Shown here in pieces: positions 34,969 to 43,310 of a stretch of DNA of 64,000 nt. Position 1 is the stretch's first letter; each line of letters begins with the position of its first letter. The notes beneath the pieces are model-generated. The model did not search any database, had not been told where the DNA came from, and was given only the letters and a program-made list of their open reading frames with translations. The position numbers and the translations under genes are program-made. The DNA comes from Albidovulum sediminis (GTDB taxonomy: Bacteria > Pseudomonadota > Alphaproteobacteria > Rhodobacterales > Rhodobacteraceae): contig NZ_JAOCQF010000001.1 in NCBI RefSeq assembly GCF_025380365.1, positions 992,001 to 1,056,000 on the forward strand, in the 5' to 3' direction.

Positions 34969-35685
34969 TCAGGCCCCGTTCGGCCGATGTTCGGCATGCT
35001 GGCGCCGGATGGGCGCCTGCCCGGTGGCGGCAAGAGTTTTCGCGAGGTCTTCCGGCACCGGCATCGGTTTCAGCGGGCTGACGTTCGCGCCACCGGTGTT
35101 GCCGATCGGAACCAGGCCGACGGCGGTCTTCGTGGCGGCGCCCGCGATGCGCAGGACCTGTCCAGCCACCTCTTTCGCGTCACGCTGGCGCAGCCCCCAG
35201 CGCAGCATGTGCCAGTGGACGCGGACATCCGAAGCCATCGGTACGGTTTCCGCCAACCTGTCGGAGATGGCCTTTCCCAATGTCACCAGCGTCTGCTCGT
35301 CAGGACGATGGTCAGCCCAGATGCAGGTCAGGCCGAATGCGAGGTCGGCAAAAGGTTCCGGGTCGGAACGAAGAAACCGACGCCCAGCCAGTTTGCGCAG
35401 GAGCGCGGCGCCCAGCCGGCTTTCGGGCTCGACGAAGAGGATCACGTTGCGGCCCACCGCCTGATAGACATGTGACACGTCGGGCCCGATCAGCACGGCC
35501 GGACCGCTGGCAGATTCCGTTCCGATGCGGAACGTGAACTCGCCACCCGCCGAGAGGGTGAACTGCAGGGCGTGATGGGCATGTGGCTGGGTGCTGTGCC
35601 GTGCCGTCGGTGCGCGCGGCACTTCGAACGCCCAGAGACTGGCGCCCTCCCAAAGCACGATGCGGCCGCGGCCCAGTGGTTTCAT
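34969..35685 (-). pseudogene. Chimeric gene: AraC-type cupin sensor domain fused in frame to the C-terminal part of a DUF3703 protein
   Basis: A 238-residue open frame in two unrelated parts. Residues 1 to about 150 are the ligand-binding half of an AraC-type regulator (GRIVLWEGASLWAFEVPRAP, HAHHALQFTLSAGGEFTFRI, LIGPDVSHVYQAVGRNVILF). At the point where the two AraC helix-turn-helices should follow, the sequence becomes VHWHMLRWGLRQRDAKEVAG, then AATKTAVGLVPIGNTGGANV, which I recognise as the end of DUF3703 proteins. The fusion probably arose by deletion; it lacks DNA-binding helices. I chose ATG 35685; ATG 35700 is an alternative. Confidence 0.6.
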
Positions 35686-35688
35686 GCC

Positions 35689-35702
35689 GCATGCTAGCAT
35701 GC
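35689..35702. promoter_or_regulatory. Perfect 14-bp palindrome at the start of the chimeric gene
   Basis: GCATGCTAGCATGC is a perfect palindrome just upstream of ATG 35685 and overlaps the alternative ATG at 35700. It may be an operator left from the original regulator gene. Confidence 0.35.
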
Positions 35703-35857
35703 CCTGACGCAGCGGCATATGTGGGGGTTCCCCGCGCTCGCGGGATCGTCGTTCGCCCGCACGGCGATCCGGCACGGCGCCGGCGCGCTCGCGATCCTTC
35801 TGTTCATGCTGGCCCTGTGATCTCGTCCATGATGGGACGAAGCTGGCCGCTGATGCT

Positions 35858-36550
35858 TCATCCTGCGGGGTGCGAGACTCCCGGGATCCGGCGAGAAACT
35901 GCACTCCTGCGATCACGAAGAAACTTCAAGAGGCGCTCAGGATAGTCTGGAGCGACCGCGTCGCGAACCGAGGCCCGCTCCGCCAACGCCTTCCGCCACA
36001 CAGCGGTCTTCGGCTTGTCGGTGAGAATGCCGAAGTCGGCGATCTGATCGAATGCGTCGAAATAGCGGAAGATCGGTCCGTATACGGCGTCCACCAGACT
36101 GAAGTCCTGACCGGCGAACCAGGGCCCTTCGCCCAGCTCCGCCTCGAGACGCACGAACATGCGGGCCAAGGCCCTCGCTTCGTCGTCCAGAGCCTCATCC
36201 GTTCTCGCATTGTAGAAGCGGGCGATGCCGTTCAGGACTTGCGAGCCGAACTCGATCCATGAGCGGTGACGGGCCCGCTGGAGAGGATCCGCCGGGTGCA
36301 GCGATTGCGCCTGCGTCTCCTCGAGATATTCGAGGATGACGGCGGACTCGAAGATCACAGCATCTTGGCCGTCCAGCGCCACCTTGAGCAGCGGCACCTT
36401 GCCCAGCGGAGACAGGGCACGGAACCAGTCCGGCTTGTCGGAAAGGTCCACGGAGATTCGTTCGAACGGAACCTCCTTTTCGACCAGCGCGATCGCCGCG
36501 CGCTGGACGTAGGGGCACAGATGGTGGCTGACAAGCGTCAAGGTGTTCAT
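35858..36550 (-). CDS. Glutathione S-transferase family protein
   Basis: A 230-residue GST. The thioredoxin-like N-terminal domain begins LTLVSHHLCPYVQRAAIALV, continues with the cis-proline segment PLGKVPLLKV and the glutathione-gamma-glutamyl site VIFESAVILEYLEE; the helical C-terminal domain contains GQDFSLVDAVYGPIFRYFDA. A cysteine in the active-site position (HHLCPY) suggests the omega/DHAR-like type, which reduces mixed disulfides. Its start overlaps the DoxX-gene stop (ATGA), and both face away from a MarR gene. Confidence 0.92.
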   Translation of the reverse strand: MNTLTLVSHHLCPYVQRAAIALVEKEVPFERISVDLSDKPDWFRALSPLGKVPLLKVALDGQDAVIFESAVILEYLEETQAQSLHPADPLQRARHRSWIEFGSQVLNGIARFYNARTDEALDDEARALARMFVRLEAELGEGPWFAGQDFSLVDAVYGPIFRYFDAFDQIADFGILTDKPKTAVWRKALAERASVRDAVAPDYPERLLKFLRDRRSAVSRRIPGVSHPAG

Positions 36551-36993
36551 GGCCGCTGCCCTCCGGCGAAACCGGGAAACAGTTCGACGACAGGGCGAGA
36601 GGGAATGAGGGCGTAGCGGCCGTCGCCAAGCAGGAACTGGCAGACCGCCAGAAGCGTGAGATAGAGCGGATACTCCCAGCCGCCGTTCTCATAACCGAAC
36701 ATCCAGCCGTTCCCCCCGTGAGCCCAGGTCGCGCCGGCCAGGATCGGCACGAGCGCCAGCGCCACCCAGCGGGCATGGATGCCAAGGACCAGAAGCGCGC
36801 CGCCGATCGCCTCGATTGCGAATACGGCATACGCGAACCAGCCCGGCAGGCCGATCGACACGAAGAACTGTGCGGTGCCGGGCAAGGTGAAGATCACGAG
36901 CTTCAGGACGAGACTGTGGGCGAGAAACATGACGCCGAGGGCGACGCACAACAGCGTGACCGCGAAGGGTGCGACGTTGGGTTCGATCGGCAT
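36547..36993 (-). CDS. DoxX family membrane protein
   Basis: A 148-residue membrane protein with four helices (FAVTLLCVALGVMFLAHSLV, FAYAVFAIEAIGGALLVLGI, WVALALVPILAGATW and YPLYLTLLAVCQFLLG). The pattern VFAIEAIGGALLVLG and the size fit DoxX-like proteins, often involved in redox or electrophile resistance. AGGAGG precedes the ATG at 36993; the ATG-like start at 37041 would invade the operator region. It is co-transcribed with the GST gene and probably repressed by the divergent MarR protein. Confidence 0.87.
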   Translation of the reverse strand: MPIEPNVAPFAVTLLCVALGVMFLAHSLVLKLVIFTLPGTAQFFVSIGLPGWFAYAVFAIEAIGGALLVLGIHARWVALALVPILAGATWAHGGNGWMFGYENGGWEYPLYLTLLAVCQFLLGDGRYALIPSRPVVELFPGFAGGQRP

Positions 36994-37006
36994 GGGACGC
37001 CTCCTT

Positions 37007-37069
37007 GATGCAACTGCATCGATCGATACATGCACATGCATGCAGTGTCAATCTTGATGTAGGTGCATC
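37007..37069. promoter_or_regulatory. Pair of matching inverted repeats, probable MarR operators
   Basis: GATGCA-AC-TGCATC at 37007-37020 and GATGTA-GG-TGCATC at 37056-37069 share the pattern GATGYA-N2-TGCATC, with centres 49 bases apart. Between them lies a TGCA-rich stretch (CATGCACATGCATGCA). They fill the 94-base gap between the DoxX/GST operon and the MarR gene, so the MarR protein probably controls both directions. Confidence 0.65.
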
Positions 37070-37087
37070 TTGTTGGTAAGAAGCGGC

Positions 37088-37531
37088 ATGCAGAGCGAGG
37101 TTTGCATACTCTCCGAGGAGGCGGCCACGGCTTGGGCGCGCCTCGTGCGCGTATCACAGGTCGTTCTGTCCCGGGTCGAGGCCGATCTGAAGGCGGCGGG
37201 GTTTCCCCCGCTTTCCTGGTACGATGCACTTCTTGAGTTGGAGCGTGCCAAACCGGAAGGCCTGCGACCCTATCAACTCCAGGAGCGGATGCTCCTCGCG
37301 CAATACAACTTGTCGCGACTGACCGACCGGCTGAAGAAGGCGGGCTACATCGAGCGCGAGGAGTGTCCGAAGGACGGTCGCGGACAAGTGCTCAAGGTCA
37401 CTGAAAAAGGATGCGCGCTGCTGCGAAGCATGTGGCCGATCTATCGCCGGGCCATCGTGGCGCATTTCGCGGACAAACTCGACGCGAGCGAGACGGCGGC
37501 ACTGGCGCTGACTCTTATGAAGTTGCGCTGA
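37088..37531 (+). CDS. MarR family transcription regulator
   Basis: A 147-residue winged-helix regulator: SEEAATAWARLVRVSQVVLS (dimer helix), LSWYDALLELERAKPEGLRP, then recognition helix region RMLLAQYNLSRLTDRLKKAG and wing ECPKDGRGQVLKVTEKG. I chose ATG 37088 (MQSEVCIL), which starts just after the second operator; GTAAGAAGCGG lies before it. It is divergent from the DoxX/GST operon. A cysteine (MQSEVCIL) near the N-terminus could sense oxidants or electrophiles, as in OhrR/DUF24-like relatives, which is inference. Confidence 0.9.
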   Translation: MQSEVCILSEEAATAWARLVRVSQVVLSRVEADLKAAGFPPLSWYDALLELERAKPEGLRPYQLQERMLLAQYNLSRLTDRLKKAGYIEREECPKDGRGQVLKVTEKGCALLRSMWPIYRRAIVAHFADKLDASETAALALTLMKLR

Positions 37532-37714
37532 CGGCTGCACGCAGCCGCGACGCACCGAAGGTAGATCATTGAAGAACGTTGTCGCGCAGCCCTAGCCGGA
37601 TCTCAAATGATACGTCGCTCGCGCCAGAAGCAGGCAAGCTTATACTGCGGTCTCAGCGTCAAGTGCGATCCAGATGCCGACCGCGCTCATCTCCCTGGAA
37701 CATGCCAGCCAAAT

Positions 37715-37980
37715 GCCCGATGGCGGGCAATCGCCTGCAAACCCGCGGACCTCACGTTCGAGGAAGTCGCGTCGCTTTCGTTCGGCGGTGTTACCGCGCT
37801 CACGTTTCTGCGCGACAAGGCAGGGGTCATGCGCGGTGTCCGGGTTCTGGTCGCAGGCGTCTCGGGGGCCGTTGGCACGGCTGCCGTCCAGATCGCCAGG
37901 CACTTCGGCACCGAGGTGACGGCAGTCACCAGCACCTCGAACGCGACGCTCGCTGCCTCCATCGGGGCTGAAAGGGTGTC
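37715..37980 (+). pseudogene. Fragment of a zinc-type alcohol dehydrogenase / quinone oxidoreductase
   Basis: An internal piece of a medium-chain dehydrogenase: CKPADLTFEEVASLSFGGVT, then GVRVLVAGVSGAVGTAAVQI and EVTAVTSTSNATLAASIGAE. The Rossmann motif GVSGAVGTAAVQ is intact, but the catalytic N-terminal domain and the C-terminal third are missing. The flanking in-frame codons show no family similarity. It is a decayed gene between the MarR gene and the convergent exporter gene. The 140 bases after it hold nothing I recognise. Confidence 0.75.
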
Positions 37981-38120
37981 CCCGCGTCACGGGGACCAGC
38001 CATTGCAGGAGGCACACGCGATCGGGTTGTTCGCGGCGTTCGGGTGGCGAAGCAGGCGGCGCAGATTGGTTTCCGTCAGCCCGGCTGTTCCGGGAGCCCA
38101 CGCGCTTCGCTCCGCGAGAA

Positions 38121-39515
38121 TCAGCCGCGGCGCCCTGCCCAGAAGGCGGCCCCCAAAGCGACACCGGCGAGACCCGCCGACAGCGCGAAGGTCGCGATGA
38201 GTCCGGCGCCGCCGCCCGCGCCGAACCCGATGGCCTGGGCCACCTTCGGTCCCATCGTGTAGGTCGCCGCCATCGCAGATGCCCCCCAGATCAGTCCCAT
38301 GTTCCGCGCCAGCCCCAGCAGGGCGGATGTGACGCCCCTCTGGTCGCTTGTGGTGGTTTGCATGATCGCGGTCATGTTGGCGGCCTGGAACATCGCGTAG
38401 CCGAAGGTGATGACGACGAGACTTGCCGCATAGCCGCCAGCTCCGAACGAACACGGCAGAATGGTGAGCAGAAGCGAGCCGAGCATCACCGCAAGAAGCC
38501 CGCCGACGATCACGGGAAACGAGCCCGTCCGATCGACCAGGCGACCTGCCGGAACGCCCGTCACGGCGGCGACGGCCGGGCCGATGGACATCACCATCCC
38601 GACCTCGACCGGGTCGAGGCCCAGGACTCCGCTCAGGTAGAACGGGCCGACGACCAGCGTCGCCATCACGATGGCCGAGACCAGCATCAGCGATGCCAGA
38701 CCCGTGCCGAGGGTACGGTCACGCAGAAGATCCAGACGAACAAGCGGTGCCTGTGCCCGGGCCTCGGTCCGGACAAAGGCGGCGAAGGCAAGGGCCGAGA
38801 CGACGGAAAGTCCAAGCGACGCGAGGCCGGGCATCCGGCCGCCCAGTGTGAAGGCCGCCGAGAAGGTGCCAAGCGAGAGCGCCAGCAGGAACAGCCCCGG
38901 CAGATCGAACCGGGTCGACGGTCGTGCCGCCTTCACATCCCCCGGAAACAGAACGCCGCCGGCGAGAACGGTCACGACGCCCATCGCAGCGAGAGCCGCG
39001 AACACCGACGGCCAGCCCCAGGCCGCGATCAGCGCCCCTCCCATCGTGGGGCCAAGCGCCGTCCCGACGGCCGACACCGTCCCGAGCAATCCCATGGCGC
39101 TGCCGGTGCGATCCTTCGGCACGAGGTCGCCGACCATCGCGACCGTCAAGGTCATCATGACCGCACCGCCCGCGCCCTGCACGGCTCGGGCCGCGATGAG
39201 GACAGAAAGGCTGGGCGACAGGGCGCAGATCGCCGAGGCGGCAGAAAAGAGGGCCATGCCCGTCAGGAGCAGGCGGCGGCGTCCGACCAGATCGCCGAGA
39301 CGACCTGCACCGACAATCAGGCTGGTGACGGCGAGGAGATAGGCGATCACGACCCACTGAACCTCGGACATTGGCGCGTGAAACCACCTCGACAGCGACG
39401 GCAGGGCGACGTTCGTGATGCTGGTCCCCAGAGAGGGAAGCAGCATCGCGAGCGACAGTGCAGCAAGCCGCGGCCAGTGCTGGACCTTGTCGGCAGATAC
39501 GGTCTCCGACATCAT
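38121..39515 (-). CDS. MFS exporter of the DHA2 (EmrB/QacA) type
   Basis: A 464-residue transporter with about fourteen hydrophobic segments. It shows SLGTSITNVALPSLSRWF in segment 1, the loop motif GRLGDLVGRRRLLLTGMALF, and ARAVQGAGGAVMMTLTVAMV; the later motif GTALGPTMGGALIAAWGW marks the drug:proton antiporter-2 group. The substrate is unknown. Its start overlaps the stop of the DUF2798 gene (ATGA), and the pair faces a divergent LysR gene, so a small inducible export unit is likely. Confidence 0.9.
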   Translation of the reverse strand: MMSETVSADKVQHWPRLAALSLAMLLPSLGTSITNVALPSLSRWFHAPMSEVQWVVIAYLLAVTSLIVGAGRLGDLVGRRRLLLTGMALFSAASAICALSPSLSVLIAARAVQGAGGAVMMTLTVAMVGDLVPKDRTGSAMGLLGTVSAVGTALGPTMGGALIAAWGWPSVFAALAAMGVVTVLAGGVLFPGDVKAARPSTRFDLPGLFLLALSLGTFSAAFTLGGRMPGLASLGLSVVSALAFAAFVRTEARAQAPLVRLDLLRDRTLGTGLASLMLVSAIVMATLVVGPFYLSGVLGLDPVEVGMVMSIGPAVAAVTGVPAGRLVDRTGSFPVIVGGLLAVMLGSLLLTILPCSFGAGGYAASLVVITFGYAMFQAANMTAIMQTTTSDQRGVTSALLGLARNMGLIWGASAMAATYTMGPKVAQAIGFGAGGGAGLIATFALSAGLAGVALGAAFWAGRRG

Positions 39516-39751
39516 CGCACCAGGGCCGCTGGTGTCTTGACGAGCCTTCCCACCAGGCGGCGCGCAAACGGCGCCACAACGAGGACGGTCGGGAAGGCGA
39601 TGAACCACGACGGCAGCCATGCTGCGAACCAGAGAGAGGCAAACTCCTCGACAGGCCCGGCGTTGCGCAGGGTCGCGACCCCGGACACGATGAGGGACAT
39701 GAGCCCAGAGAGGACGAACCCGAACAGGACGGGAGCGAAGCGGGGTGGCAT
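39512..39751 (-). CDS. DUF2798 family small membrane protein
   Basis: A 79-residue protein with two membrane helices (FVLSGLMSLIVSGVATL and SWFIAFPTVLVVAPFARRLV). FGFVLSGLMSLIVSGVATLR and WLPSWFIAFPTVLVVAPFAR match DUF2798, a family seen next to exporters and LysR regulators in many proteobacteria. It is the first gene of the exporter operon and is divergent from the LysR gene, 113 bases from its start. Function is unknown. Confidence 0.85.
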   Translation of the reverse strand: MPPRFAPVLFGFVLSGLMSLIVSGVATLRNAGPVEEFASLWFAAWLPSWFIAFPTVLVVAPFARRLVGRLVKTPAALVR

Positions 39752-39864
39752 CTTGGTCTCCTTGGTTGATGATCCCGGAGATCTAGCCTTCGGCGGACCA
39801 TTGCGGAACGCGCAGCGTTAGCATCTAATAGTTGCGCCCGACGCCATGTATGGAAAGGCCCGAG

Positions 39865-40767
39865 ATGCCCGACCTGAACCTTCTGCTGACGCTCGATGTC
39901 CTCCTGTCCGAAGGCAGCGTCGCGGGTGCGGCGCGGCGGTTGCATCTCAGCCCGTCGGCGATGAGCCGGGCCTTGGCGCGGTTGCGCGAGGTGACGGGCG
40001 ATCCGCTTCTGGTGCGGGCGGGCCGCAGCCTCGTGCCGACGCCGCGTGCCATCGAGCTTCGCGGACAGGTCGGTCCGATCGTCGAGGGCGCGAAGGCCGT
40101 GCTGCGACCGGCCGTGGCGCTGGACCTGACCCGGCTATCGCGCCGCTTCGTCCTGCGCAGCAGCGAAGGCTTCACCGAGACCTTCGGCCCGAAGCTTCTG
40201 GCGCTGGTCGCCGCACAGGCGCCCGGCGTGACGCTCCGGTTCCTGACCAAGCCCGACAAGGAAAGCGCACCATTGCGCGAAGGTGAGGTCGACCTCGAAA
40301 CCGGCGTCATCGATGCCGGAACGGCGCCCGAATTGCGTGCCACGCCGCTGTTCCGCGACCGATGGATCGGCGTGGTCCGGGGCGACCATCCGCTTGCGGC
40401 GGGGCCCGTGACCGCGGAAACCTTCCTGCAGGCCTCTCACATCCACATTCTCAGGCGCGGCCTGCACAGCAACGAGATCGACGAAGCCGCGCGCGCCGCG
40501 GGGCTTGAGCGCCGGATTGCCACGGTCGTCAGCGGCTTCTCGACCGCGCTGTCGCTGGTGCGCGACACCGACCTGATCGCCACGGTTCCGGAACGGCACA
40601 CCGAGGGTCTGCGCAAGGGCCTGCACGGCTTTGACCTGCCGTTCGGGGTCGCGCCCTTCACCATCTCGATGCTTTGGCACCCCCGCATGGATGGCGACGA
40701 GGCGCATCGCTGGCTTCGTGGCCTTGTTCGCGCGGTCTGCGCCGCCGGTTCGAAACTGCTCGCCTGA
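39865..40767 (+). CDS. LysR family transcription regulator
   Basis: A 300-residue regulator with the NodD-like N-terminus PDLNLLLTLDVLLSEGSVAG, helix-turn-helix SPSAMSRALARLREVTGDPL and an effector domain to the end. The ATG at 39865 has GGAAAGG seven bases upstream; an in-frame ATG at 39850 lacks a ribosome site. It lies divergent to DUF2798-exporter, its likely target operon. The gap holds the candidate LysR-binding region, but I do not see a clear T-N11-A box I would defend. Confidence 0.9.
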   Translation: MPDLNLLLTLDVLLSEGSVAGAARRLHLSPSAMSRALARLREVTGDPLLVRAGRSLVPTPRAIELRGQVGPIVEGAKAVLRPAVALDLTRLSRRFVLRSSEGFTETFGPKLLALVAAQAPGVTLRFLTKPDKESAPLREGEVDLETGVIDAGTAPELRATPLFRDRWIGVVRGDHPLAAGPVTAETFLQASHIHILRRGLHSNEIDEAARAAGLERRIATVVSGFSTALSLVRDTDLIATVPERHTEGLRKGLHGFDLPFGVAPFTISMLWHPRMDGDEAHRWLRGLVRAVCAAGSKLLA

Positions 40768-40908
40768 ACACGATGGTGTCCCGCGCGATCAGGCGCGGGA
40801 TGCCATCAAGGGAATGTTGGCAGGGCAGCGCCAAGCGACGATGATGGTCGTGAACAATCTGCAGAACCTGCGGAAGCGATGCTGGTGGGCCAAGGCAATG
40901 AGGTCAGG

Positions 40909-41358
40909 ATGAAAGTCGATGGACGCTGTCACTGCGGTTCGGTCCGTTTTGAGGCCGAGGTCGATCCCGCGAAAGTGGTGATCTGCCATTGCACCGACTG
41001 CCAGACGCTTTCGGGGTCGGCGTTCCGGACGGTCGTGCCTGCGGCAGAGGGGACATTTCGCCTGCTGGCGGGGCGGCTGAAGCGCTACGTCAAGACCGGC
41101 GAGAGCGGAAATGAGCGGGAACAGACGTTCTGTCCCGACTGCGGCACACCGGTCTATTCCGCCCCCGTCGGGCCGCAACCGAAAGTCGTCGCCCTGCCCG
41201 TCGGAGCAATCCGTCAGCGCGACGCTCTGGTCCCGTCAGACCAGTACTGGTCACGGTCCGCGCAGGCGTGGCTCCGCACCCTGGCCGACATCCCCGCGCG
41301 GGAGACCCAGCCCGCTTTCGGCGCACGCGGCGAGATCGGCCTCGGGCCTGCCGAATAG
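40909..41358 (+). CDS. GFA-family (glutathione-dependent formaldehyde-activating-like) zinc protein
   Basis: A 149-residue protein with the CENP-V/GFA zinc pattern: GRCHCGSVRFEAEVDPAKVV, ICHCTDCQTLSGSAFRTVV and TFCPDCGTPVY. The family name comes from glutathione-dependent formaldehyde-activating enzyme, but most members have no proven activity. It stands alone after the LysR gene, convergent with a SnoaL-like gene. A second, different GFA gene lies at 57402 in the same island. Confidence 0.88.
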   Translation: MKVDGRCHCGSVRFEAEVDPAKVVICHCTDCQTLSGSAFRTVVPAAEGTFRLLAGRLKRYVKTGESGNEREQTFCPDCGTPVYSAPVGPQPKVVALPVGAIRQRDALVPSDQYWSRSAQAWLRTLADIPARETQPAFGARGEIGLGPAE

Positions 41359-41386
41359 CGCATTCCGCCCCAGTCAGCGCGCGCAG

Positions 41387-41764
41387 TCAGGCGATGATCT
41401 TCCAGTAGGAATCCTTCCGGACAACCTTGCCGTCCTGAAAGGTATAGAAGTCGCAGCCGCGAACGCGCACCTTCTCGCCTGCGGGCGTGGTGCCGGTCAG
41501 AAGCCACTTGGACATGCCGGTGTTGCCGCTGACGAAGTTCTCGATCTCGCCGTAGTGGACGTCCGGGGTGCTCTCGAACCTCGTCAGGATGCCGCGTCGC
41601 ACCTCGTCGCGGCCCACATAGCGGCTTCCGTGCGGTTCCGGTCCGCGCGGAAGATCCAGGCTGCAGCGCTCAGCGAAGAAGCTCATGATCGCGTCGATGT
41701 CGTGCGCGTTGAAGCCGGCTGCCAGACCTTCGAGAGCAGAGAGTACGGCGTTTTCGTCACTCAT
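41387..41764 (-). CDS. SnoaL-like / NTF2-fold protein
   Basis: A 125-residue cone-shaped barrel protein: SALEGLAAGFNAHDIDAIMS, CSLDLPRGPEPHGSRYVGRD, RVRGCDFYTFQDGKVVRKDS. The GRDEVRRGI and F-x-x-GKVVRKDSYWK segments are typical of SnoaL-like ketosteroid-isomerase-fold proteins, whose reactions vary widely. It is probably a small enzyme or ligand-binding protein. It is divergent from the mandelate-racemase-like gene with about 290 bases between them, in which I see no gene. Confidence 0.82.
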   Translation of the reverse strand: MSDENAVLSALEGLAAGFNAHDIDAIMSFFAERCSLDLPRGPEPHGSRYVGRDEVRRGILTRFESTPDVHYGEIENFVSGNTGMSKWLLTGTTPAGEKVRVRGCDFYTFQDGKVVRKDSYWKIIA

Positions 41765-42056
41765 GGCGTTTCCTCCATCCTACTCGCGCACATCATACGC
41801 CTCCCCACCGAGTTCCATGCCTGATAATTTCCTCGACCACCGCCGGCGCTTCCGGCGGCGCGGAGACCATCGCCCGGCACCTTGATCAGGGGCCATGCGG
41901 ATCGAGGCGCCGGCCGAAAGGAGGATGCGGCTCCACCACAAAACGCGATTGATCGCGGTCGGCTGGCGGATCACAATTCTTGCCGCTTCTGTTAATCTGT
42001 CGCAGCCGAGGCCGCCTTCCCGCTGGCCCCGGACAAGGGCACGGGGATACTTGCCG

Positions 42057-43181
42057 ATGACAAGCAGATTGCCGGACGCGGCCACCCGCAGCGACCTGAC
42101 GGTGAGATCCCTCAATGCCCGCATCGTCAAAGTGCCCTTGCGTTTCACATTGGGAACGAGTGCCGACGTCGTTCGCGCCGTGCCGATCGTTCTTGTCGAT
42201 CTTCATACCGAAGAGGGCGTTGTCGGCCGGAGCTACACATTTGCCTACACCGATGCCGGTGCGCTGGCGATCGCATCGCTTCTGCGCGAGGCGGCAGAAC
42301 TCGTTCGCGGGCAGACGGCGGCGCCGTTTGCGGTGGGCGAACTGCTCTCGCGGCGCTATCGCCTGCTGGGGGTTACCGGGGTGGTTCGGATGGCCCTGTC
42401 GACGCTCGACATGGCGCTCTGGGATGCGCAGGCGGTCGCCAGCGGCCAGAGAATGTGCGAACTGCTCGGCGTCGTCCCCCGCGCTGTGCCCGCCTATGAC
42501 AGCAGGGGGCTTGGCCTGATGCCCGCCGCTCCACTTGCGGACGAGGCCCTGCGCCTGGTCGAGGACAGAAAGCTCCCTGCGGTGAAGCTGCGGCTGGGCC
42601 ACCCGACGCTTGCCGATGACATCGCGTCGGTCGAGGCGGTGCTCCGCGTCCTTCCGGCTGGGGTCGGCCTCATGGTCGACTACAACCAGGCGCTGATGCC
42701 GGTCGAGGCGCTCCGGCGAGCCGAGGCGCTCGACGGTTACGGGCTTCTCTGGATCGAGGAACCGATGCGCCACGACGACTATCCGGCGCAGGCGCACCTT
42801 GTTGAACGGTTACGCACGCCGATCCAGATCGGCGAGAACTTCAATGGACCCGCCGCCATGGAGACGGCGCTCGAAGCCGGAGCCTGCGATTGCGCCATGC
42901 CCGATGTCGCCCGGATCGGCGGGGTAACCGGATGGCTCCAGGGGGCGGCGATCGCGGCCGCGCGCGACGTTCCCCTGTCATCGCACCTCTACCCCGAGGT
43001 CAGCCTGCAACTGCTCTGCGCCAGCCCGACCGCGCATTGGCTGGAATATGTGGACTGGGCCGACGCGTTTCTCGCGGAACCCTTGCAGATCGTCGATGGC
43101 AAGGCGATGCCCTCAAGAGGACCCGGATCGGGTATCGAATGGGACGAAGGCAGGATCGCGCACCTGCCAACCGTGGGCTGA
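42057..43181 (+). CDS. Mandelate racemase / muconate lactonizing enzyme family protein
   Basis: A 374-residue enolase-superfamily enzyme, close in pattern to Pseudomonas mandelate racemase. It has metal ligands D in MVDYNQALMP, E in LLWIEEPMRHDDY and E in PIQIGENFNGP, the His-Asp dyad (D in DCAMPDVARIGGVTGW, H in DVPLSSHLYPEVS) and E in HWLEYVDW. In the KxK motif, which holds the second catalytic base, the second lysine is arginine (AVKLRLGHPTLADD). Proton abstraction through that face should therefore differ, and true racemase activity is doubtful. I chose ATG 42057; the frame runs further upstream without support. Confidence 0.9.
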   Translation: MTSRLPDAATRSDLTVRSLNARIVKVPLRFTLGTSADVVRAVPIVLVDLHTEEGVVGRSYTFAYTDAGALAIASLLREAAELVRGQTAAPFAVGELLSRRYRLLGVTGVVRMALSTLDMALWDAQAVASGQRMCELLGVVPRAVPAYDSRGLGLMPAAPLADEALRLVEDRKLPAVKLRLGHPTLADDIASVEAVLRVLPAGVGLMVDYNQALMPVEALRRAEALDGYGLLWIEEPMRHDDYPAQAHLVERLRTPIQIGENFNGPAAMETALEAGACDCAMPDVARIGGVTGWLQGAAIAAARDVPLSSHLYPEVSLQLLCASPTAHWLEYVDWADAFLAEPLQIVDGKAMPSRGPGSGIEWDEGRIAHLPTVG

Positions 43182-43310
43182 AGGCGAACCTGCCGAGACA
43201 GGCGCCTCCTCGCCCGAGCATGGTCATCGGTGGAATCTCCTGGACGAAGATTGCCGGCGGCCTTGTCGGTCTCCGTCCTTGCTTGGCCGAAGGCCCAAAA
43301 AGATCCGCTC

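Noticed and set aside
41765-42056. An N-terminal extension of the mandelate-racemase-like protein starting at 41895
   Set aside because: The added residues show no family similarity and ATG 42057 gives the usual racemase-family N-terminus.
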